Assembly: GCA_021827225.1 (NCBI GenBank)
Contig: JAKAXG010000222.1
Coordinates: 1-7,027, forward strand
Direction of reading: 5' to 3'
Length of the DNA: 7,027 nt
Source: Actinomycetes bacterium
Lineage (GTDB): Bacteria; Actinomycetota; Acidimicrobiia; Acidimicrobiales; Palsa-688
This document shows positions 1 through 6,227 of this stretch, in pieces (position 1 is the first letter of the stretch; each line of letters starts with the position of its first letter). The notes beneath the pieces were generated by a model. That model had not been told where the DNA came from. It saw nothing but the letters and a program-made list of their open reading frames with translations, and searched no databases. The translations under genes were made by a program, and so were the position numbers.

Positions 1-528
1 GACGAGCCGGCCGGGCCCACGCCCAGCCAGACGGTCGGCCCCTACTACGAGATCGGCATGTCGTGGATGGGGCCCGAGGGCGCCCAGCTGGTGGCACCCG
101 GCACGCCCGGGGCGGTGACCCTGACCGGGCGGGTGATCGACGGGGCCGGCCAGCCGGTGCCCGACGCGGTGGTGGAGATCTGGCAGGCCGACGCCGAGGG
201 CAGCCTGGGAAAAAGGGCGGGCTTCACCGGCTGGGGCCGCAGCCTGGTCGACGAGTCGGGTGGCTACCGGTTCGTCACCGTGCGCCCCGGACCGCTCAAC
301 GGGGCCGGCGCCCCCTACATCGCCGCCAACGTGTTCGCCCGGGGCACCCTCCAGCGCCTGGTCACCCGCATCTACCTGCCCGGCCACCCGGCGAACGACG
401 CCGACCCGCTCCTGTCCTCGCTGGAGCCGGACCGGCGGGCCACCCTCGTCGCCGAGGACCGGGACGGCGAGCTGCACCACGACATCCGGCTGCAGGGCGA
501 CGGGGAGACCGTGTTCCTTGTCTGGTGA
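1..528 (+). CDS. pcaG: Protocatechuate 3,4-dioxygenase alpha subunit, 5'-truncated by window edge
   Basis: Non-catalytic alpha subunit of the Fe(III) intradiol dioxygenase that opens protocatechuate to 3-carboxy-cis,cis-muconate; it works with the beta subunit PcaH, expected just upstream. The frame is open from base 1 and already reads TPSQTVGPYYEIG at window residues 7-19, the family N-terminal signature, so an internal ATG at 58 is not the start and only a few residues are missing. Further family motifs are EIWQADAEG (about 59-67), RPGP, and VFARG (111-115). The FARG arginine (114) matches the alpha-subunit arginine that reaches the active site in the Pseudomonas enzyme (Arg133). The Tyr/His iron ligands of the beta subunit are absent, which identifies alpha rather than beta. 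The usual APHI histidine, a relic of a beta-type ligand, is Tyr106 here. The gene ends in DIRLQGDGETVF-LVW and TGA, 24 nt before pcaL. Confidence 0.93.
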   Translation, partial: DEPAGPTPSQTVGPYYEIGMSWMGPEGAQLVAPGTPGAVTLTGRVIDGAGQPVPDAVVEIWQADAEGSLGKRAGFTGWGRSLVDESGGYRFVTVRPGPLNGAGAPYIAANVFARGTLQRLVTRIYLPGHPANDADPLLSSLEPDRRATLVAEDRDGELHHDIRLQGDGETVFLVW

Positions 529-552
529 AGCGAACGACCGACGGCCGCTGAC

Positions 553-1680
553 ATGATCCCGGCCTACCGCATCGACGGCCCGGCCGGCGCACCGGTCCTC
601 GCTTTTTCCAACTCCTTGGGAACGAGCGCCGACATGTGGGCGCCGCAGATCCCCGAGCTGACGGCCCGGTTCCGGGTGCTGCGCTACGAGCACCGGGGCC
701 ACGGGGGGACGACCGCCCCGGCCCCCGGGCCGTACACCATCGCCGATCTGGGCGCCGACCTGGTGGACCTGCTCGACCATCTGGGGGTGGAGCGGGCGTC
801 GTTGTGCGGGCTGTCGCTCGGCGGCATGGTCGCCCTGTGGGTGGCGGCGCACCGCCCGGAGCGGGTGGACCGGCTGGTCCTGGCCTGCACGGCCGCCGAG
901 CTGGGGCCGCCCGAGGGATGGGCCCAGCGGGCGGCCGCCGTCCGGGAGGCCGGCTCGGTGTCGGTCCTGCTGGCGGGGCTGCTCGGCCGATGGTTCACCC
1001 CCGGCTTCGTCGACGCCCGCCCGGACGTCGCCCAGCTGATGGCCGCCATGCTCGGCGGCGCCGACGCCGAGGGCTACGCCGGATGCTGCGAGGCCATCGC
1101 CGCCATGGACCAGCGGCCCGACCTGAAGGCGGTGCGGGCCCCCACCCTGGTGATCAGCGGCGCCGCCGACCCGGTCACCCCACCGGAGCGGGGGTTGGAG
1201 CTTCAGGCCGGGATCCCCGGCGCCTCCCTGACCGTCCTGGCCGGGGCGTCACACCTGGCCAACCTGGAGCAGCCCGGAGCGTTCACCGCCGCCGTCGCCG
1301 ACCATCTGAGCGGCCGGCCCGCCGAGCGGGGTGAGGCCATGCGCCGCCGGGTCCTCGGCGACGCCCACGTGGACCGCTCGGCGAACAACCTCACGGCCCT
1401 GGCCGCGCCGTTCACCGACTTCATCACCAGGACCGCCTGGGGCGACATCTGGACCCGGCCCACCCTCGACCTGCGGACCCGCAGTTGCATCACCGTCGCT
1501 GTGCTCGCCGGACTGGGCCGCCTCGAGGAGCTGGAGCTGCACGTCGCCGGCGCCCGCCGCAACGGGCTCAGCGACGAGGAGATCGTCGAGGTCATCCTCC
1601 ACACCGCCGTCTACGCCGGGGTGCCGGCCGCCAACTCCGCCCTCGGCGTCGCCCGCAGGGTCCTCGAAGCCGGTGACTGA
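553..1680 (+). CDS. pcaL: PcaL: 3-oxoadipate enol-lactonase / 4-carboxymuconolactone decarboxylase fusion
   Basis: Bifunctional enzyme of 375 residues that decarboxylates 4-carboxymuconolactone and hydrolyses the resulting enol-lactone to 3-oxoadipate. Residues 1 to about 255 are an alpha/beta-hydrolase: oxyanion region FSNSLGT (18-24), nucleophile elbow GLSLGG with Ser88, acid Asp206 in GAADPVTP, and His234 in ASHLANLEQP. Residues from about 257 to the end are the decarboxylase: RGEAMRRRVLGD, then ELELHVAGARRNGLSDEEI with His330, and ILHTAVYAGVPAA. The two parts are joined in one frame with no break. This fusion order is well known from actinobacterial pca clusters such as Rhodococcus and Streptomyces; proteobacteria usually have separate PcaD and PcaC. 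ATG 553 is the first usable start after the pcaG stop, which lies in the same frame. No good Shine-Dalgarno precedes it, so translation may depend on coupling to pcaG. Confidence 0.95.
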   Translation: MIPAYRIDGPAGAPVLAFSNSLGTSADMWAPQIPELTARFRVLRYEHRGHGGTTAPAPGPYTIADLGADLVDLLDHLGVERASLCGLSLGGMVALWVAAHRPERVDRLVLACTAAELGPPEGWAQRAAAVREAGSVSVLLAGLLGRWFTPGFVDARPDVAQLMAAMLGGADAEGYAGCCEAIAAMDQRPDLKAVRAPTLVISGAADPVTPPERGLELQAGIPGASLTVLAGASHLANLEQPGAFTAAVADHLSGRPAERGEAMRRRVLGDAHVDRSANNLTALAAPFTDFITRTAWGDIWTRPTLDLRTRSCITVAVLAGLGRLEELELHVAGARRNGLSDEEIVEVILHTAVYAGVPAANSALGVARRVLEAGD

Positions 1681-2467
1681 GCCGGACACCCGCCGTCCCG
1701 ACCACGTGCGGTCCTTCGAGCGCGGGCTGGCCGTGATCCGGGCTTTCGCCGGGCGGCCGGAGCTGACCCTCTCCGAGGTGGCCCAGTCGACCGGGCTCAC
1801 CCGGGCGGCGGCCCGCCGGTTCCTGCTCACCCTGGTGGACCTCGGCTACGTCCGCACCGACGGGCGGGCCTTCGCCCTGCGGCCCCGGATCCTGGAGCTG
1901 GGCTACGCCTACCTGTCGGCGCTCGGGCTGGACGACGTGGCCGCCCCCCACATGGAGCAGCTGGTGGCCTCCATCCGGGAGTCGTCGTCGATCAGCGTCC
2001 TCGACGGTGACGACATCGTCTACGTGGTGCGCGTCCCCACCTCCCGGATCATGGCCGTGACGATCGCCGTGGGCACCCGTTTTCCCGCCTACCCGACGTC
2101 GATGGGCCGGGTGCTGCTCGCCGCCCTGCCCCCGGCGCAGCGGTCGGCCTACCTGGACCGGGTGGAGCTGAAGCCCCTGACCGGGCGCACCGTCACCGAC
2201 CGGGCCGCCCTGGCCGCCATCCTGGAGGACGTCGCCGCCCGAGGCTACGCCCTGGTCGACCAGGAGCTCGAGGACGGCCTGCGATCGGTGGCCGTGCCCG
2301 TCGTCGACCGGCACGGCCGCGTCGTCGCCGCCCTCAACGCCTCGGTGCACGCCAGCCGGGCGACCCTCGACGACCTCCGCCGGCGGATCCTTCCCCAGGT
2401 GCAGGCCACGGCGGAGCGCATCAACCACGACATGGGCGCGGTCCGCGCCGCCGCCCCCGGCCGGTAG
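1673..2467 (+). CDS. pcaR: IclR-family transcriptional regulator, PcaR/PcaU/PobR group
   Basis: DNA-binding regulator of 264 residues. The N-terminal winged helix-turn-helix begins with VRSFERGLAVIRAF (12-25); the helix-turn-helix lies at about 31-54 (LTLSEVAQSTGLTRAAARRF) and is followed by the wing LGYVRTDGRAFALRPRILELGYAYLSAL (57-84), typical of this subfamily. The IclR effector-binding domain covers about 88-255, with SSSISVLDGDDIVYVVRVP, FPAYPTSMGRVLLAAL and GYALVDQELEDGLRSVAVPV. Start chosen at GTG 1673, which overlaps the end of pcaL as GTGACTGA and gives the usual short leader before the domain. The frame stays open further upstream inside pcaL, but that part is a shadow. GTG 1706 would cut into the domain. 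It lies between pcaL and pobA, pointing the same way, so it is probably part of the operon it controls. Family members bind 3-oxoadipate or protocatechuate (PcaR/PcaU) or 4-hydroxybenzoate (PobR); the sequence does not tell which. Confidence 0.9.
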   Translation: MTEPDTRRPDHVRSFERGLAVIRAFAGRPELTLSEVAQSTGLTRAAARRFLLTLVDLGYVRTDGRAFALRPRILELGYAYLSALGLDDVAAPHMEQLVASIRESSSISVLDGDDIVYVVRVPTSRIMAVTIAVGTRFPAYPTSMGRVLLAALPPAQRSAYLDRVELKPLTGRTVTDRAALAAILEDVAARGYALVDQELEDGLRSVAVPVVDRHGRVVAALNASVHASRATLDDLRRRILPQVQATAERINHDMGAVRAAAPGR

Positions 2468-2473
2468 GGAGGA
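2467..2473 (+). promoter_or_regulatory. Strong Shine-Dalgarno for pobA
   Basis: GGGAGGA lies six bases before ATG 2480 and begins inside the regulator's TAG stop. It fixes the pobA start and is the best ribosome-binding site in the window together with that of pcaF. This suggests that pobA is initiated independently rather than by coupling. Confidence 0.8.
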
Positions 2474-2479
2474 CCGCAG

Positions 2480-3676
2480 ATGCAGCGCACCCAGGTGGCG
2501 ATCATCGGGGCCGGGCCGGCCGGGCTGGTCCTGGCCGCCCGGCTGGCCGCCGTCGGCATCGAGTCGGTGGTGTTCGAGTCGCGGTCGCGTTCGTACGTGG
2601 AGGCCCGGGTACGCGCCGGCGTGCTCGAGGCGCCGACCGTGTCCCTGCTGGCCGAGCTGGGGGTGGACGGGCGCCTCCGCCGCCAGGGGCTGGCCCACGA
2701 CGGCATCTACCTGCAGTGGCGGGGCCAGCGCCACCACATCGACTTCAAGGAGCTGGCCGGCCAGCAGGTCACCGTCTACGGCCAGCAGGAGCTGGTCTGC
2801 GACCTCATCGCCGCCCGTCTGGAGGAAGGACGGCCGCTGCACTTCGAGGCCGAGGTGGTGGGCGCCGACCGGGCCCTCGAGCGGCTCCCCGACCGCCCCG
2901 ACGGCGGGGTCACCCTGCGTTGGAGGGACGCCGCCGGGGCCGGCGGGGAGCTGGCCTGCGACGTGGTGGCCGGCTGCGACGGCTTCCACGGCGTGTCCCG
3001 CACCCTGATCCCGAGCGGCGCCCTGCAGGTCTGGGACCGCAGCTACCCCTACGCCTGGCTGGGCATCCTCGCCGACGTGGCCCCCTCCACCGACGAGCTC
3101 ATCTACTCCTTCCACGACCGGGGCTTCGCCATGCACTCCATGCGCTCACCGACGGTGAGCCGCCTGTACCTGCAGGTCCCCCCGGACGAGGACCTCGAGG
3201 CGTGGCCCGACGAGCGCATCTGGGAGGAGCTGCAGATCCGCCTGGGCCTGCCCGGCTGGACCCTCACCGAGGGGCCCGTCCGGGAGAAGGGCATCACCCC
3301 GATGCGCAGCTTCGTGGCCGCCCCTCTGCGCCACGGCCGGCTGCTGCTGGCCGGCGACGCCGCCCACATCGTCCCGCCCACCGGCGCCAAGGGACTGAAC
3401 CTGGCCATCGCCGACGTCAAGGTCCTGAGCGACGCTCTCGCCGAGTGGTACGCCACCGGGTCGACGGCCGGCCTGGACGCCTACGACGACCGCTGCCTGG
3501 CCCGGGTGTGGCGGGTCCAGGACTTCAGCACCTGGATGACCGCCCTCCTCCACGTCGACCCCGGCGGCGATCCCTTCGACCGTCGCCTGCAGCGATCCCG
3601 CCAGGACGAGGTGGCCCGCAGCCGGGCGCTGGCCACCAACCTGGCCGAGAACTACGTGGGCCTACCACTGGGCTGA
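2480..3676 (+). CDS. pobA: 4-hydroxybenzoate 3-monooxygenase (PHBH)
   Basis: Cytosolic single-component FAD monooxygenase of 398 residues, converting 4-hydroxybenzoate to protocatechuate with O2 and NAD(P)H. It aligns over its whole length with the Pseudomonas enzyme. Motifs: FAD dinucleotide-binding GAGPAG (10-15), Glu33 at the end of strand 2, RVRAGVLE (43-50), CDGFHG (166-171) and AGDAAHIVPPTGAKGLN (291-307) with the second FAD-binding Asp293. All classic substrate-pocket residues are present: Tyr209, Ser220, Arg222, Tyr230 and Tyr392 correspond to Tyr201, Ser212, Arg214, Tyr222 and Tyr385 of the Pseudomonas protein; Arg228 and Pro300 match Arg220 and Pro293. The coenzyme segment reads ESRSRSYVEAR instead of the NADPH-type ERQTPDYVLGR, suggesting altered coenzyme preference. 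Start ATG 2480 has a strong ribosome-binding site 12 nt after the regulator's stop. The product feeds directly into PcaHG. Confidence 0.97.
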   Translation: MQRTQVAIIGAGPAGLVLAARLAAVGIESVVFESRSRSYVEARVRAGVLEAPTVSLLAELGVDGRLRRQGLAHDGIYLQWRGQRHHIDFKELAGQQVTVYGQQELVCDLIAARLEEGRPLHFEAEVVGADRALERLPDRPDGGVTLRWRDAAGAGGELACDVVAGCDGFHGVSRTLIPSGALQVWDRSYPYAWLGILADVAPSTDELIYSFHDRGFAMHSMRSPTVSRLYLQVPPDEDLEAWPDERIWEELQIRLGLPGWTLTEGPVREKGITPMRSFVAAPLRHGRLLLAGDAAHIVPPTGAKGLNLAIADVKVLSDALAEWYATGSTAGLDAYDDRCLARVWRVQDFSTWMTALLHVDPGGDPFDRRLQRSRQDEVARSRALATNLAENYVGLPLG

Positions 3677-3694
3677 AGCCCGGCCCCGACGACG

Positions 3695-3700
3695 AAGGAG
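3695..3700 (+). promoter_or_regulatory. Shine-Dalgarno fixing the GTG start of pcaF
   Basis: AAGGAG lies six bases before GTG 3707 in the 30-nt gap after pobA. The spacing is ideal and decides for this GTG as start. The gap shows no hairpin followed by T residues, so nothing suggests that transcription ends between pobA and pcaF. Confidence 0.8.
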
Positions 3701-3706
3701 TCTTTC

Positions 3707-4888
3707 GTGTCGTTCCTGTATGCCGCCGTCAGAACGCCGTTCGGCAGGTACAACGGCGGTCTGTCCAACATCCGCACCGACGACCTCGCCTGCTCGGTGA
3801 TGGAGGCCCAGCTGGCCCGGCTGCCCGGGCTCGACCCGGCCCGCATCGACGAGGTGGTGTGGGGAAACGCCAACGGGGCGGGGGAGGACAACCGCAACGT
3901 GGGGCGGATGGCCGCCCTCCTCGCCGGCATCCCGGTGTCGGTCCCGGCCACCACCGTCAACCGCCTGTGCGGGTCGTCGCTGGACGCCGCCATCATCGGG
4001 TCCCGGGCCATCGACACCGGGGAGGCGGACGTGATCCTGGCCGGCGGGGTGGAGTCGATGACCAGATCGCCGTGGGTGATCCCCAAGCCGTCGAAGGGCT
4101 ACCCGGCCGGCGACGTCACCGCCGTGTCCACCACCCTCGGCTGGCGCCTGGTCAACCCCCGCATGCCCGACCGGTGGACCGTCTCGCTGGGCGAGGCCAA
4201 CGAGCTGCTGCAACACAAGTTCGGCATCGACCGGGGCCGCCAGGACGCCTTCGCGGCGCGCTCGCACGCCCTCGCCCACCGGGCCTGGGAGGACGGCTTC
4301 TACGACGACCTGGTGGCACCGGTGGCCGGCGCCGCCCTGGCCCGGGACGAGGCGATACGCCCGGACACGAGCGTGGAGCGGCTCGCCTCGTTGAAGCCGT
4401 CCTTCCGCCCGGACGGCACCATCACCGCCGGCAACGCCTCCCCGCTCAGCGACGGCGCCGCGGCTGTCGTGCTCGGCTCCGAGGCCGCCGCCGGGCTGCT
4501 CGGATGCGAGCCGCTGGCCCGCATCGCCGGGCGGGCGTCGGTGGCGGTGGAACCGCAGATGTTCGGCTACGCCCCGGTGGAAGCCGCCGAGCGGGCCCTG
4601 GCCCGGGCGGGGGTAGGCTGGCCGGACGTGGGCGCCGTCGAGCTCAACGAGGCGTTCGCCGTGCAGTCCCTGGCCTGCATCGACTCGTGGCCGGTCGACC
4701 CGGAGATCGTGAACTGCGCCGGCGGTGCCATAGCCATCGGCCACCCCCTCGGGGCGTCCGGGGCGCGGATACTCGCCACCCTGGCCAAGGTGCTCAGAAC
4801 CCGCCAGCAGCGATGGGGCGTGGCCGCCATCTGCATCGGGGTGGGGCAGGGTCTGGCCGTGGTGCTCGAGAACACCGCCACCAACTGA
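3707..4888 (+). CDS. pcaF: 3-oxoadipyl-CoA thiolase
   Basis: Thiolase of 393 residues, cleaving 3-oxoadipyl-CoA with CoA to succinyl-CoA and acetyl-CoA, the last step of the pathway. The N-terminal half carries the acyl-accepting Cys88 in VNRLCGSS, preceded by GAGEDNRNVGRMAALLAG (57-74), typical of PcaF/PaaJ-type thiolases, and AGGVESMTRSP (112-122). The C-terminal half has TAGNASPLSDGAAA (240-253), NEAF (314-317), His346 in GHPLGASGAR and the second active Cys376 in CIGVGQG, so the full catalytic set is present. One oddity is NCAGGAIA (336-343), where most relatives have N-P/V-N/H-GG. Start is GTG 3707 behind AAGGAG. The TGA stop overlaps the pcaI ATG (TGATG). The 3-oxoadipate assignment rests on neighbours pcaI and pcaJ as well as the motifs; a related thiolase of phenylacetate catabolism would look similar in isolation. 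Confidence 0.95.
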   Translation: MSFLYAAVRTPFGRYNGGLSNIRTDDLACSVMEAQLARLPGLDPARIDEVVWGNANGAGEDNRNVGRMAALLAGIPVSVPATTVNRLCGSSLDAAIIGSRAIDTGEADVILAGGVESMTRSPWVIPKPSKGYPAGDVTAVSTTLGWRLVNPRMPDRWTVSLGEANELLQHKFGIDRGRQDAFAARSHALAHRAWEDGFYDDLVAPVAGAALARDEAIRPDTSVERLASLKPSFRPDGTITAGNASPLSDGAAAVVLGSEAAAGLLGCEPLARIAGRASVAVEPQMFGYAPVEAAERALARAGVGWPDVGAVELNEAFAVQSLACIDSWPVDPEIVNCAGGAIAIGHPLGASGARILATLAKVLRTRQQRWGVAAICIGVGQGLAVVLENTATN

Positions 4889-5583
4889 TGGCCCGCACCC
4901 TGATCCTGGACTCGCCCGACGAGGCGGTGGCCGGCATCGAGGACGGCTCGACCGTCCTGGTCGGCGGTTTCGGTCTGGCCGGCATGCCCTTCGACCTGAT
5001 CGACGCGCTCCTCCGCCAGGGGGCGTCGGGGCTCACGGTCGTGTCGAACAACGCCGGTAACGGGGAGGTCGGCCTGGCCGCGTTGTTGAAGGCCGGCCGG
5101 GTGAGGAAGGTGATCTGCTCGTTCCCCCGCCAGACGGACTCCTACGTCTTCGACGGCCTGTACCGGTCCGGGGAGGTGGAGCTCGAGTTGGTGCCGCAGG
5201 GCACGCTGGCCGAGCGGATGCGGGCCGCCGGCGCCGGCATAGGCGGCTTCTTCTGCCCGACATCGGTCGGCACCCCCCTCGCCGAAGGCAAGGAGACCCG
5301 GGTGATCGACGGGCGCGAGTACGTCCTCGAGTACCCGATCAGGGCGGACTACGCCCTGATCTCGGCGTACCGGGCCGACACCGCCGGGAACCTGGTGTAC
5401 CGCAAGACGGCCAGGAACTTCGGGCCGGTCATGGCGACCGCCGCGGCGGTGACCATCGCCCAGGTCGCCGAGGTCGTGCCCGCCGGCTCCATCGACCCCG
5501 AGACGGTCGTGACCCCGGGCATCTTCGTCCACCGGGTGACCGCGGTGGGGGACCGCCACCGCACCGCCGGGGGCGCAAGCTGA
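4888..5583 (+). CDS. pcaI: 3-oxoadipate CoA-transferase subunit A
   Basis: Alpha subunit (231 residues) of the enzyme that transfers CoA from succinyl-CoA to 3-oxoadipate. It aligns along its length with Pseudomonas PcaI, which is of the same length. Motifs: glycine-rich VGGFGLAGMP (25-34), SNNAGNGEVGLAALL (53-67), VCSFPRQ-like ICSFPRQTDSYVFD (76-89), PQGTLAERMRAAGAGIGGFF (103-122), GTPLAEGKE (128-136), GNLVYRKTARNFGP (167-180) and TPGIFV (209-214). The catalytic glutamate lies in subunit B. No Shine-Dalgarno is visible before ATG 4888; the TGATG junction with pcaF suggests termination-reinitiation coupling. The real gene is the last part of a much longer stop-free frame that runs through pobA and pcaF; the upstream part of that frame is not coding. 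The broader family also includes acetoacetate CoA-transferases, but the neighbours and full-length match favour 3-oxoadipate. Confidence 0.95.
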   Translation: MARTLILDSPDEAVAGIEDGSTVLVGGFGLAGMPFDLIDALLRQGASGLTVVSNNAGNGEVGLAALLKAGRVRKVICSFPRQTDSYVFDGLYRSGEVELELVPQGTLAERMRAAGAGIGGFFCPTSVGTPLAEGKETRVIDGREYVLEYPIRADYALISAYRADTAGNLVYRKTARNFGPVMATAAAVTIAQVAEVVPAGSIDPETVVTPGIFVHRVTAVGDRHRTAGGAS

Positions 5584-6227
5584 TGGGGCGGGAGCGACTG
5601 TCCATGGAGGAGCTGGCGGCGCTGGTCGCCCGGGACATCCCCGACGGGGCCTACGTCAACCTCGGCATAGGCCACCCCACCAGGATCGCCGACTACCTGC
5701 CGGCCGACTCCGGCGTGGTGCTGCACACCGAGAACGGGATGCTGGGCATGGGGCCGGCGGCCACCGGCGACGCGATCGACCCCGACCTCACCAACGCCGG
5801 GAAGATGCCCGTCACCGAGCTGCCCGGCGCGTCGTATTTCCACCACGCCGACAGCTTCGCCATGATGCGCGGCGGGCATCTCGACGTCTGCGTCCTCGGT
5901 GCCTACCAGGTGTCGGCCGACGGCGACCTGGCCAACTGGCACACCGGCGAGCCCGACGCCATACCGGCGGTCGGAGGCGCCATGGACCTGGCCATCGGCG
6001 CCCGGTCGGTGTACGTGATGATGACCCTGTTCACCAGGGAGGGCACCCCCAAGCTGGTTCCCCGCTGCACCTACCCGCTCACCGGCCGGCGCTGCGTCAC
6101 CACCGTATACACCGACTGCGCGGTGTTCGACATCCGCCCCGGCGGGGTGGGTGTCAGGGCCACCTACGGCATGAGCCTGGACGAGCTCGCCGCCCGGCTG
6201 GAGGTGCCGCTCCTCGCGGGCTGCTAG
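5583..6227 (+). CDS. pcaJ: 3-oxoadipate CoA-transferase subunit B
   Basis: Beta subunit (214 residues) of 3-oxoadipate:succinyl-CoA CoA-transferase, carrying the nucleophile Glu50 in LHTENGMLGMGP (47-58), which forms the glutamyl-CoA intermediate in this family. Other motifs: GAYVNLGIGHPT (22-33), TNAGKMPVT, FHHADSFAMMRGGHLDVCVLG (85-105), GDLANWHTGE (112-121), VGGAMDLAIGAR (128-139) and CTYPLTGRRCV (160-170), matching Pseudomonas PcaJ throughout. ATG 5583 overlaps the pcaI stop as TGATG and gives the N-terminal length usual for the family; ATG 5604 would be seven residues shorter and is less likely. It closes the operon: the TAG stop shares CTAG with the stop of the convergent gtrA-like gene, leaving no intergenic space. 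Confidence 0.95.
   Translation: MGRERLSMEELAALVARDIPDGAYVNLGIGHPTRIADYLPADSGVVLHTENGMLGMGPAATGDAIDPDLTNAGKMPVTELPGASYFHHADSFAMMRGGHLDVCVLGAYQVSADGDLANWHTGEPDAIPAVGGAMDLAIGARSVYVMMTLFTREGTPKLVPRCTYPLTGRRCVTTVYTDCAVFDIRPGGVGVRATYGMSLDELAARLEVPLLAGC

Noticed and set aside
58..528. pcaG starting at ATG 58
   Set aside because: The conserved TPSQTVGP segment lies upstream of it in the same frame, so the true start is left of the window.
1331..1672. Possible N-terminal extension of the IclR regulator into pcaL
   Set aside because: The frame is open but its Ser/Pro/Arg-rich translation is the shadow of the PcaL decarboxylase domain. The IclR family begins just before VRSFERGL, which fits GTG 1673.
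1592..3136. Long - strand open frame (over 500 codons) opposite pcaL, the regulator and pobA
   Set aside because: Low-complexity Gly/Val/His/Asp-rich translation typical of antisense frames in very GC-rich DNA; no domain recognised and the + strand genes are certain.
2716..4887. Stop-free + frame running through pobA and pcaF and continuing into pcaI
   Set aside because: Only the last part from 4888 is a real gene. The upstream translation is an Arg/Gly/Pro-rich shadow without family motifs, and pobA and pcaF are certain in other frames.
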